Positions 16,791 to 26,054 of a stretch of DNA of 30,442 nucleotides are shown here, one piece after another. The position numbers were made by a program, and so were the translations under genes. Each line of letters opens with the position of its first letter. The stretch's first letter is position 1. The notes below the pieces were generated by a model. That model was not told the origin of the DNA. It was given only the letters and a program-made list of their open reading frames with translations, and searched no databases. This stretch comes from DATAQC01 sp046263055 (GTDB lineage: Bacteria > Actinomycetota > Acidimicrobiia > Acidimicrobiales > AC-14), in the NCBI GenBank assembly GCA_046263055.1, contig JBHELO010000125.1, forward strand, positions 1 to 30,442, in the 5' to 3' direction.

Positions 16791-16848
16791 GGGGCCGCCG
16801 GCGCCCGCCGCTCCCGCTCATCCACCGGGGGCCGCCGGGCACCCGCCG
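16791..16848. repeat. Imperfect direct repeat between the P450 and SARP genes
   Basis: Two copies of about 20 bases (GGGGCCGCCGG followed by CCCGCCG), at 16791-16810 and 16828-16848, are offset by 37 bases in the divergent promoter region. The second copy would cover the -35/spacer of the SARP gene. SARP proteins bind direct repeats near the -35 of their targets, so an operator is possible; GC-rich chance similarity is the alternative. Confidence 0.4.
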
Positions 16849-16849
16849 G

Positions 16850-16855
16850 TACCAT
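16850..16855 (+). promoter_or_regulatory. Candidate -10 (TACCAT) of the SARP regulator gene
   Basis: TACCAT, then 7 bases, then GTG 16863. No Shine-Dalgarno precedes the GTG, and the protein then begins directly with the first strand of the DNA-binding domain. Confidence 0.5.
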
Positions 16856-16862
16856 TGGGACG

Positions 16863-19800
16863 GTGCGGCTCAGCGTCCTCGGGCCGATCGAGGTCGTCAT
16901 CGGCGGGTCACCGGTCCCCCTCGGCGGCCCCAAGGAACGGACCTTGCTGGCGGTCCTGGTGGTCAACGCCGGGTCGGTGGTGTCCGACGCCCGCCTGATC
17001 GACGCCCTGTGGGGCGACGACCCACCCCGCACCGCCGTCCAGACCCTGCAGAACTACGTGCTGCGGTTGCGCAAGACCCTCCGCCGCGCCGACGACCACG
17101 GCGACGGCACCCTGGCCATCGAGACCCGCCCGCCCGGCTACCGCCTGGTGGCGTCCCCCGGCGCGGTGGACGCCGACCGGGTGGTCCGCCTGGGGGAGGC
17201 GGCCGCCGCCGCCTTCGGTCGGGGCGACCACGAGGAGGCGGACGCGCTGCTGGCCGAGGCGCTGGCCGCGTGGCGCGGCCCGTCGTTGCCCGAGTTCGCG
17301 GACCAGCCCTTCGCGGTGGCCGAGGCGGCCCGCCTGGACGGCCTGCGCCAGGCCATGGTCGAGGACCAGGCGGAGGTCTGGCTGGCCCTCGGGCGCCACC
17401 GCGAGTGTGTCGCCCACCTGGAGGCCCTGGCGGCCGACCAGCCTTTGCGGGAGCGGCGCTGGGCCCAGCTCATGGTGGCCCTGTACCGCAGCGGCCGCCA
17501 GGCCGACGCCCTGCGCGCCTACCAGCGGGCCCGGGCCACCCTGGTCGACCAGCTCGGCATCGAGCCCGGTCCCGCCCTCCGGGGCGTGGAGCGGGCGGTG
17601 ATCCACCAGGACCCGTCGCTCGACCTGGCTCCCACGCCGGCCCCGGCGGCCGACGCGCGGAGCGCCGGGCCGCCGCCCGTGCCCGCCGCCGTCGACCTCC
17701 CGCCCGAGCTGCGCCCAGCCCCCCACGGCGTGTTCGTGGGGCGGCGGGAGGAGACCGAGCGCCTCCGGGCCGCCTGGCGGGACGCCGCCGGCGGCCGGGG
17801 GCGGGCGACCCTGCTCGGCGGCGAGCCGGGCATCGGCAAGACCACGGTGGCCGCCGAGCTGGCCACCTGGGTAGCGGCGGCCGGCGGGACCGTGCTGTAC
17901 GGGCGCAACGACGAGGACCTGGGGGTGCCCTACCAGCCGTTCGCGGAGGCGGCCCGGTTCTACCTCGCCGGCCGGCCGCCGGGCGACGTCCTGGCCCGGG
18001 CCAGGCCCCTGGTGGCCGGCCTGCACCGGCTCCTGCCCGAGCTGGCCGGCGAGGTGGCCGTCCCCGACGCCGCCGCCGGCGATCCCGAGCTCGACCGCTG
18101 GCGCCTGTTCGACGCGGTGGCCGCCCTGTTGGCCACCGCCACCGCCGAGGCCCCGACCCTCCTCGTGCTCGACGACCTCCACTGGGCCACCACCCCCACG
18201 CTCCTGCTGCTGCGTCATCTGGTGCGCACCGCGGTGGACTCCCGCCTGCTGGTCGTGGGCACCTACCGGGACACCGAACTGGGGCGCGACCATCCCCTGG
18301 CCGGGGCCCTGGCCGAGCTCAACCGGGTGCCGGGCGTCGAGCGCATGGCCCTTCCCGGGCTGACCGAGGAGGAGGCCGTCGAGCTGGTGGCCCGCCGGGC
18401 GGGCCAGGACCTGGACGAGCGGGGCGTGGCCTTCGCCCGCGCCCTCCATGCCGAGACCGACGGCAACCCCTTCTTCCTGGCCGAGATCCTGCTCCACCTG
18501 GTGGAGACGTCGGCCGTCTTCCGCCGCGACGGCCGTTGGGTGGCGGCGTCCCCGTTGGCGGACGTGGACCTGCCGACCAGCGTGCGCGAGCTGATCGGGA
18601 AGCGGCTCGCCCGCCTCGGGCCGCCGGCGGCCCGGGCGGTGGCGGTGGGGGCCATCGTCGGGTCGACGTTCGACCTGGACCTGCTCGAGCGGATCCCCGA
18701 GGCCGCCGACGACCCCGACAGCCTCCTCGATGCCCTCGACCTGGCGGTGGGCGCGGTCCTGGTGGTGGAGGTGGCCGAACGCCCAGGGACCTACGCCTTC
18801 GCCCACAACACCGTCCGCCAGGTCGTGCTCTCCACCCTCACCGCCGCCCGCCGGGCCCGCCTCCACCGGCGGGTGGGCGAGACGCTGGAATCCCTCCCCG
18901 ACGCCGACGCCCACCTGGGCGCCCTGGCCCGCCACTTCGCGGGCGCCGGGGACGTGGCCCGGGCCACGGAGTACGCCCTGCGGGCCGGCCGCCAGGCCCT
19001 CGACCAGCTGGCCTTCGAGGCGGCGGTGGACCACTTCCAGGCCGGGCTGGCCGCCCTCGCCGGCACTGCCGCCCCCGACGTCGGCCGCCGTGCCGAGCTG
19101 TCCCTGGCGGTGGCCGACGCCCGGGCCCTGGCCGGCGACCGGGCCGGCGGGGTGGCCGCCGCCACCACCGCCGCCGCCGACGCCCGTTCCCTGGCCTCCG
19201 CCGACCTGCTGGCCCGGGCCGCCATGGTGCGGGCCAGCCTGGGGGTGGCCGGCCGCCCCGACGCCGACGTGGGGCCGCTCTGCGAGGAGGCGCTGGCCGC
19301 CCTCGGTGACGAGCCGACCGTCCTGCGGGCCCGCCTGCTGGCCCGCCTGGCCATCCACCGGGCCCTGTGGGAGGGCCGTCGGGTGGCCGCCGAGGAGCTG
19401 GCCGAGGAGGCGCTCGGACTGGCCCGGGGCATCGGCGACCCCGGCGCCCTCCACCTCGCGGTGTCCGTGCGGGCGGTCACCCTGGTGGGTTCCCCGCAGG
19501 TGGACCTGCGCCTGGACCTGGCCGAGGAGCTGGTGGCCGCCGCCGAGGCGGCCGGCGACCGGGTCATGCGGGCCGGCGGCTTCCGGCTCCGGGCGCTCGC
19601 CCGCCTGGAGCGGGGCGACGTGGCCGGGTTCGGGGACGACCTTGGCCGGGTGGAGGCGCTGGCCGCCACCCTCCGGCGCCGCCAGTACCTCAGCGAGGCG
19701 GCCCGCTGGCGAGCCATGCTGGCCCTCTTCGAGGGTCGATGGGCCGACGCCGAGGTTCACGGCGCCGAGATGCTGGCCCAGGCGGGCGACGACGTCAACG

Positions 19801-20453
19801 CCCGCAGCGCCCGGGTGTGCCAGGCGTTCGTTGCCGGCCGCGACCGGGGTCGACTGGACGAAGCCCGGCAGGCGGCGGCCGCCGGCTGCCAGGACGTCCC
19901 GGGGCTGGTGGCCCTGCGGGCGGTGGTGGCCCTGGCCGACGCCGAGTCGGGCCGCGTCGGTCAGGCGAGGGCCGAGCTCGACCGCCTGTCCGCAGACAGG
20001 TTCGCCGCCATCCCCCGCGACTTCACTTGGACGGCCTCCCTGTCCACCCTGGCCGAGCTCTGCCACGCCCTGGACGACGGCGAGCGGGCGGGGCGGCTGT
20101 TCGACCTCCTGCTGCCCCACCGGGGGCACCTGGTGGTCATGGGGTGGGGCGACGCCTGCGCGGGTGCCGTTGACCGCTACCTCGGCACGCTGGCCGCCAC
20201 TGCGGGCCGGGACGGGGAGGCCGAGCCGTTCTTCGACGCCGCCCTGGCCCTGGAGACCGCCACCGGATCGGCCCCCGCGGGAGCCCGCACCCGGCTGGCG
20301 TGGGGACGCGTCCTGGCCCGGCGGCGAGGCCGCGGCGACGCCGACCGGGCCCGGGCCCTCCTCCACGCCGCCCGGGACACCGCCGCCACCGCCGGCATGC
20401 CCTCGGTGGCGGCCGAGGCGGCCGCCACCGCCGGCGTCCTCGCCGCCCGCTGA
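16863..20453 (+). CDS. SARP-family transcriptional regulator with AAA ATPase and helical-repeat C-terminus (AfsR-like)
   Basis: A large cytoplasmic regulator, 1196 residues from GTG 16863. Residues 1-98 form the OmpR-type winged-helix DNA-binding domain (LGPIEVVIGG, LIDALWGDDPPRTAVQTLQNYVLRLRKTL, RPPGYRL). Residues 100-250 form the bacterial transcriptional activation domain (LGRHRECVAHLEALAADQPLRERRW, ending with the LGIEPGPALR signature). An Ala/Pro linker (255-285) leads to an ATPase domain with FVGRREETERL, Walker A GGEPGIGKTT (319-328) and Walker B LLVLDDLHW (433-441). The rest, to 1196, is TPR-like helical repeats without a clear C-terminal LuxR HTH. It diverges from the P450 gene and lies 110 bases before the sigma factor. 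Such proteins usually activate secondary-metabolite or stress genes; the ligand here is unknown. Confidence 0.9.
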   Translation: MRLSVLGPIEVVIGGSPVPLGGPKERTLLAVLVVNAGSVVSDARLIDALWGDDPPRTAVQTLQNYVLRLRKTLRRADDHGDGTLAIETRPPGYRLVASPGAVDADRVVRLGEAAAAAFGRGDHEEADALLAEALAAWRGPSLPEFADQPFAVAEAARLDGLRQAMVEDQAEVWLALGRHRECVAHLEALAADQPLRERRWAQLMVALYRSGRQADALRAYQRARATLVDQLGIEPGPALRGVERAVIHQDPSLDLAPTPAPAADARSAGPPPVPAAVDLPPELRPAPHGVFVGRREETERLRAAWRDAAGGRGRATLLGGEPGIGKTTVAAELATWVAAAGGTVLYGRNDEDLGVPYQPFAEAARFYLAGRPPGDVLARARPLVAGLHRLLPELAGEVAVPDAAAGDPELDRWRLFDAVAALLATATAEAPTLLVLDDLHWATTPTLLLLRHLVRTAVDSRLLVVGTYRDTELGRDHPLAGALAELNRVPGVERMALPGLTEEEAVELVARRAGQDLDERGVAFARALHAETDGNPFFLAEILLHLVETSAVFRRDGRWVAASPLADVDLPTSVRELIGKRLARLGPPAARAVAVGAIVGSTFDLDLLERIPEAADDPDSLLDALDLAVGAVLVVEVAERPGTYAFAHNTVRQVVLSTLTAARRARLHRRVGETLESLPDADAHLGALARHFAGAGDVARATEYALRAGRQALDQLAFEAAVDHFQAGLAALAGTAAPDVGRRAELSLAVADARALAGDRAGGVAAATTAAADARSLASADLLARAAMVRASLGVAGRPDADVGPLCEEALAALGDEPTVLRARLLARLAIHRALWEGRRVAAEELAEEALGLARGIGDPGALHLAVSVRAVTLVGSPQVDLRLDLAEELVAAAEAAGDRVMRAGGFRLRALARLERGDVAGFGDDLGRVEALAATLRRRQYLSEAARWRAMLALFEGRWADAEVHGAEMLAQAGDDVNARSARVCQAFVAGRDRGRLDEARQAAAAGCQDVPGLVALRAVVALADAESGRVGQARAELDRLSADRFAAIPRDFTWTASLSTLAELCHALDDGERAGRLFDLLLPHRGHLVVMGWGDACAGAVDRYLGTLAATAGRDGEAEPFFDAALALETATGSAPAGARTRLAWGRVLARRRGRGDADRARALLHAARDTAATAGMPSVAAEAAATAGVLAAR

Positions 20454-20563
20454 CCGGCCGTCGGGGGCGGTCCCCGACTGCCGCTGCGAGTGGGCTGCGA
20501 CCCGATTGCGAGTGCCACCCGGCATGGTCCCACCGTGTTCGGGGAGAGGGCTGGAGGCTTCGA

Positions 20564-21295
20564 ATGACGACCGCACTGGCAGGAGAGCAGCGCGCCGCGC
20601 CGACTGATACCCCGGTTAGGGCCGGGCCCGGGCGCCGACCTCGGGCGCTCGACCTGCGCACCTGGGCGGTCCGGGACCTGGTGGCAGCCGCGGCGGTGGG
20701 CGTGGGCCCCGCCTGGGACGAGCTGGTGCGGCGCTACGGCCGCCTGGTGTGGGCCGTCACCCGGGCCAACGGCCTGGGCCCGGCGGACGCCGCCGACGTG
20801 TGCCAGGTGGCGTGGTTGCGCCTGGCCGACCATCTGGGGACCCTGCGCGATCCCGAGAAGGTCGGCTCGTGGCTGGCCACCACCACCCGCTTCGAGTGCT
20901 TCCGGACGATCCGCCGCCGGGACCGGGAGACGCCCGTGCCCGGCTTCGAGGCCGACGACTACCCCGGACGGGCCCCGGACGGACCGGCCGGGCTGCGGCG
21001 CCCGAGCGGCGCCCCCGGCCTGATCGGGCGCGGGTCGGGCGCGGAGGACGACGACCCTGCGGACGCCATCCACCGCGCCGACCGGGCGGCGGCCCTGGCC
21101 AGGGTGGTGGCCACCCTCCCCGAGCGCCACCAGGCGCTGCTGCGGCTGTTGATGCTGGACCCGGCGCCGTCCTACCAGGAGATCTCCGACGCCCTGGGCA
21201 TGCCGGTGGGGTCCATCGGCCCCACCCGCCAGCGCATCCTGGCCGTCCTGCGCGGCCGCTGCCAGGCCGCCGGCCTGACCGTCGACGGCGACTGA
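20564..21295 (+). CDS. RNA polymerase sigma factor, sigma-70 family (ECF-like)
   Basis: A 243-residue sigma factor from ATG 20564, with Shine-Dalgarno GGAGGC 5 bases upstream. Region 2 spans about 50-120 (WDELVRRYGRLVWAVTRANGLGPADAADVCQVAWLRL, then VGSWLATTTRFECFRTIRRR). A variable linker of about 50 residues rich in Gly, Asp and Pro follows. Region 4 spans about 178-232 (TLPERHQALLRLLMLDPAPSYQEISDALGMPVGSIGPTRQRIL), with its HTH. It has no region 1.1 or 3, as expected for an ECF factor. No anti-sigma gene is adjacent; the gene is convergent with recA. It may be co-transcribed with the SARP gene. Its target promoters are unknown. Confidence 0.88.
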   Translation: MTTALAGEQRAAPTDTPVRAGPGRRPRALDLRTWAVRDLVAAAAVGVGPAWDELVRRYGRLVWAVTRANGLGPADAADVCQVAWLRLADHLGTLRDPEKVGSWLATTTRFECFRTIRRRDRETPVPGFEADDYPGRAPDGPAGLRRPSGAPGLIGRGSGAEDDDPADAIHRADRAAALARVVATLPERHQALLRLLMLDPAPSYQEISDALGMPVGSIGPTRQRILAVLRGRCQAAGLTVDGD

Positions 21296-21304
21296 CCCGG
21301 CCTC

Positions 21305-21354
21305 CTCCAGGGTGGGCGGCTACTCCAGGGTGATCGGCTACTCCAGGGTGGGCA

Positions 21355-21375
<21 letters not shown>
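21305..21375. repeat. Four tandem 17-18 bp copies covering the recA 3' end
   Basis: CTCCAGGGTG plus GATCGGCTA or a variant is repeated at 21305, 21323, 21341 and 21358. The last copy encodes the end of RecA (ITLE and stop, minus strand). The earlier copies lie beyond the stop in the gap to the sigma-factor gene, and each repeats the ACCCTGGAG core of the RecA C-terminal codons; copies 2 and 3 also repeat the stop. The gap has no obvious terminator hairpin. Confidence 0.85.
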
Positions 21376-23472
<2,097 letters not shown>

Positions 23473-23569
23473 CGCTGGATCCTTCCGTCGTGGCCGCCCG
23501 GCGGCCCTGGTCTCTGACGGGTCTCACCCTACGGAGGGGGTGTGACGATCACGCCCGTGTACTTTCACG

Positions 23570-23598
23570 AGCGTAGTTGCGAACGCCCGTTCGGTCAA
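23570..23598 (-). promoter_or_regulatory. recA promoter with LexA-type SOS box in the spacer
   Basis: On the minus strand TTGACC (23598-23593), a 17-base spacer and TACGCT (23575-23570) make a good sigma-A-type promoter. The palindrome CGAAC-N4-GTTCG (23593-23580) overlaps the last base of the -35 and fills most of the spacer, so a bound LexA would block polymerase. This is the LexA box form known from Bacillus and Mycobacterium. The -35 contains the thpR stop codon. Transcription would start near 23563, giving a leader of about 90 bases to the recA GTG. Confidence 0.8.
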
Positions 23599-24197
23599 GG
23601 ACCGGGCGCTGCAGCTGGCGGCGTCCGTGGCCCACCACCGGGGAGGTGTGGATCGCGCCCAGAACGGCTCGGGACCTGGCGGCGGCCGATGGGCGCCCGG
23701 GCGACGACCTGGTAGGTGGGCCCGGCGGCCGACAGGCGGCTCTCCACCAGGCAGATCTCGCCCACCGGCCAGCCGCCGGCGATCGGGGTGCCGGTGAGGC
23801 GGGCCAGATCCACCCGGGCGCCGGGCGCCACTCGGGCCAGGGTGAGGTGGCCGGAGAAGGGCCGGTCGTCGGGCGGCTGTCCCAAGTGGGCGGTGGCCGC
23901 CACCACCGCGCCCGCCACCCGGTCGAGGCCGGTCACCGGCACGTGCAGCACCCGGGAGCCGAACCGCCCGACCGCCGGGCCCAGCACCGCCTCGACGGCC
24001 TCCAGGACCCCGTCGGCGGCAGTCGTGACCGCCCGGGCGGCGGAACCCACGTCGTCGACCCGGCCGAGAAAGCGGAGCGTGACGTGCCACTGGTGGCGTC
24101 CCGTCCACCGCAGCCCGGCCTGGTCGGGGCGGGGGAGGGCCGCCACCCGGTCGAGCAGGTCGTCGGGCGGCCAGGCGGCCACGAACAGCCGGGCCAC
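23595..24197 (-). CDS. thpR: RNA 2',3'-cyclic phosphodiesterase ThpR (2H/LigT family)
   Basis: A 200-residue 2H phosphoesterase from GTG 24197, thought to open 2',3'-cyclic phosphate RNA ends. It starts with the typical ARLFVAAWPPDDLLDRV. It has both catalytic HxT motifs: HVTLRFLG (His38-Thr40) and HLTLARV (His117-Thr119). The family-type core ends near YQVVARAPI (about 163-171). The last 30 residues (RRQVPSRSGRDPHLPGGG...) are a basic, Pro/Gly-rich tail that I cannot match. The gene follows cinA by 27 bases and precedes recA. The recA promoter -35 overlaps its stop codon, so thpR read-through and the SOS promoter could both serve recA. Confidence 0.88.
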   Translation of the reverse strand: MARLFVAAWPPDDLLDRVAALPRPDQAGLRWTGRHQWHVTLRFLGRVDDVGSAARAVTTAADGVLEAVEAVLGPAVGRFGSRVLHVPVTGLDRVAGAVVAATAHLGQPPDDRPFSGHLTLARVAPGARVDLARLTGTPIAGGWPVGEICLVESRLSAAGPTYQVVARAPIGRRQVPSRSGRDPHLPGGGPRTPPAAAPGP

Positions 24198-24224
24198 TGA
24201 CCGGGCGCCGCCCGCTCCGGGCGG

Positions 24225-25463
24225 CTACTCCCGCGCCAGGAGGCGGCGGCGGGCCAGGTCGAGAAGGGAGATGGCGGCGAACTGGCGCACGTGCTGGCGG
24301 TCGCCCGGGAAGTGCAGCTCCCGCGCCTCGGTGCCGGCCCCGTCGGCCACCGCGATGAACACCGTCCCCACCGGTTGGTCCTCCTGGGTGGCGGGCCCGG
24401 CCACGCCGGTCACGCCCAGGCCGACGTCGGCCCGCATGGCCCGGCGCGCGCCCTCGGCCATGGCCACCGCCGCCTCCTCGCACACCACCGGGCCCTCGGG
24501 GACACCGAGCAGCTCGTACTTCACCCGGCTGTCGTAAGCCACGACCGAGCCCTCGAACCACCGGCTGGCCCCCTCGGTCTCGGCCAGGCGGCCCCCCACC
24601 AGCCCCCCGGTGAGCGACTCGGCCACCGCCAGCGTGAGGTCGCTCGCCACCAGGAGGTCGGCCACCACCCGCTCCATGGACTGCTCGTCCACGCCGAAGA
24701 CGTACTCCCCCACCAGCGCCCGCAGCTCGGCCTCCTCGGCGTCGAGCATGCGGTCGGCGTCGGCGCCGGAGCCCGCCTTGGCGGTGATGCGCACCTTGAT
24801 GCCGTCGATCCCCGACGCCAGGAAGGCGATGGTGGGGTTGGTCTGGGTGTCCACCCGGGCCGCGATGCGGTCGGCGAGGGCGGACTCGGACAGGCCCCAC
24901 GTGCGCAGCATGCGGCTGCGGATGACCCCCGGCTGCCCGGCCCGGCGCACGAGGTCGGGCACCACCGCCCGCTCGACCATCTCCTGCATCTCGAAGGGGA
25001 CACCGGGCACCGCGTACACCACCCGCCGGCCGCCGGGGCCGGCCGGGCAGATCAGCCCCGGCGCGGTGCCCCGCTCCTGGGGGAGGAACGTGGCTCCCGC
25101 CGGGCGATCGGCCTGGCGGAGGTTGTTGTGGGCCATCTCCCGGCGGCGGGCGGCGAACATCCCCCGGATGCGCTCGACCATGGCCTGGTCGCGCTCGAGC
25201 GGCACGCCCAGCGCCTCGGCCAGCGCCTCGCGGGTGACGTCGTCGGGCGTGGGGCCGAGGCCGCCGCACACGACGACGGCGTCGGCCCGCTCGAGGGCGG
25301 CGCCCACCACGTCGGCGATGCGGGCGCAGTTGTCGCCCACCGTGGTCTGGAGGAGGCAGTCGATGCCGGCCAGCGCCAGGCGGTCCCCGAGCCACGCCGA
25401 GTTGGTGTCGACGACCTGCCCGAGAAGCAGCTCGGTGCCGACCGCCACGAGCTCACACCTCAC
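24225..25463 (-). CDS. cinA: CinA family nicotinamide-nucleotide amidase / competence-damage protein
   Basis: A 412-residue two-domain CinA. The N-terminal MoaB/MogA-like COG1058 domain (about 1-170) contains VGTELLLGQVVDTNSAWL and VVCGGLGPTPDDVTREAL (64-81) and is linked to ADP-ribose pyrophosphatase activity. The C-terminal domain (about 262-410) has AESLTGGLVGGRLAE (281-295), with the probable nucleophile Ser283, followed by GSVVAYDSRVKYELLGV and GVTGVAGP, and deamidates NMN. GTG 25463 begins 1 base after the pgsA stop, implying coupling. The order pgsA-cinA-recA is conserved in many Gram-positive bacteria, here with thpR inserted before recA. Confidence 0.94.
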   Translation of the reverse strand: MRCELVAVGTELLLGQVVDTNSAWLGDRLALAGIDCLLQTTVGDNCARIADVVGAALERADAVVVCGGLGPTPDDVTREALAEALGVPLERDQAMVERIRGMFAARRREMAHNNLRQADRPAGATFLPQERGTAPGLICPAGPGGRRVVYAVPGVPFEMQEMVERAVVPDLVRRAGQPGVIRSRMLRTWGLSESALADRIAARVDTQTNPTIAFLASGIDGIKVRITAKAGSGADADRMLDAEEAELRALVGEYVFGVDEQSMERVVADLLVASDLTLAVAESLTGGLVGGRLAETEGASRWFEGSVVAYDSRVKYELLGVPEGPVVCEEAAVAMAEGARRAMRADVGLGVTGVAGPATQEDQPVGTVFIAVADGAGTEARELHFPGDRQHVRQFAAISLLDLARRRLLARE

Positions 25464-25464
25464 G

Positions 25465-26022
25465 TCACGGCGCCCGGACGACGCGGCGCCCGTCGAGGAG
25501 GTACTGGGCGCCGGTGAGGACGGTCAGGGCCACCGCCACCCACAGGAGGGCGGCCGCCGACGCCCGGTAGCCGCGGGCGTCCAGGGGCGCCAGGGCCATG
25601 CCGACGGCCAGGCTCTGGACCACCGTCTTGATCTTGGCCGACGGCCGGGCCGGCACCGACACGCCGCGGCGAGCCACCCACGAGCGGTACCCGCTCATGG
25701 CCACCTCGCGCAGGGTGATGAGGGCCACCGGCAGCCACCACAGGCGGTGCTTGGCCACCAGGGCCACCATCATGGCCAGCACCACGACCTTGTCGGCCAG
25801 GGGGTCGAAGAAGGCGCCCGAGCGGGTGGCGCCCTGGCGGCGGGCCACCACCCCGTCGACCACGTCGGTCATCGAGATCAGGAACCAGACGGCCACCGCC
25901 GGCCACGTGGGGCCCCCACCGAGCACCATGGCCAGCACCACCGGCGTGGCCAGGACCCGGGCCAGGGTCAGGGCGTTGGCCGGGGTGGCCAGCGCCGACG
26001 GCCCGAAGCTTTCAGTGGTCAT
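25465..26022 (-). CDS. pgsA: CDP-diacylglycerol--glycerol-3-phosphate 3-phosphatidyltransferase family protein PgsA
   Basis: An inner-membrane phospholipid synthase making phosphatidylglycerol phosphate. It has 185 residues from ATG 26022. The CDP-alcohol phosphatidyltransferase motif is complete: Asp53, Asp56-Gly57-x2-Ala60-Arg61, Gly69, Asp73 and Asp77 in DVVDGVVARRQGATRSGAFFDPLADK. Several hydrophobic segments follow. The start is chosen at the last of three tandem ATG-bearing 16-base repeats, because homologues begin just before NALTLARVLATP. An in-frame ATG at 26082 overlapping rimO would add 20 odd residues. A related PIP synthase activity is less likely in this gene order (rimO-pgsA-cinA). 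Confidence 0.9.
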   Translation of the reverse strand: MTTESFGPSALATPANALTLARVLATPVVLAMVLGGGPTWPAVAVWFLISMTDVVDGVVARRQGATRSGAFFDPLADKVVVLAMMVALVAKHRLWWLPVALITLREVAMSGYRSWVARRGVSVPARPSAKIKTVVQSLAVGMALAPLDARGYRASAAALLWVAVALTVLTGAQYLLDGRRVVRAP

Positions 26023-26054
26023 CGCTCTCGGTGGCCATCGCTCTCGGTGGTCAT
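26011..26054. repeat. Three tandem 16-bp copies of the pgsA start region
   Basis: On the minus strand ATGACCACCGAGAGCG, ATGGCCACCGAGAGCG and ATGACCACTGAAAGC follow directly from 26054, 26038 and 26022. The period of 16 shifts the frame at each copy. The first ATG overlaps the rimO stop as ATGA; the last is the pgsA start. Confidence 0.85.
26019..26054 (-). CDS. Possible 11-codon coupling ORF between rimO and pgsA
   Basis: ATG 26054 overlaps the rimO TGA (ATGA). Its frame reads MTTESDGHRER and ends with TGA at 26021-26019, which in turn overlaps the pgsA ATG (ATGA). The ORF is built entirely from the 16-base repeats. Terminating ribosomes could pass from rimO to this ORF and then to pgsA. No peptide function is implied, and it may be accidental. 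Confidence 0.35.
   Translation of the reverse strand: MTTESDGHRER

Noticed and set aside
15483..16862. Upstream in-frame extension of the SARP protein by about 460 residues
   Set aside because: It runs antisense to the P450 gene and has no domain. The SARP DNA-binding domain begins exactly at GTG 16863 next to a -10-like hexamer.
16908..20576. A 1222-codon minus-strand open frame opposite the SARP gene
   Set aside because: The composition is Gly/His/Gln/Val-rich antisense of a GC-rich gene with no recognisable domain. The plus-strand SARP is unmistakable.
24198..24224. Possible hairpin between cinA and thpR (CCGCCC/GGGCGG)
   Set aside because: The stem is only 6 bp with no U-tract, in a gap of 27 bases within a likely operon; expected by chance in such DNA.
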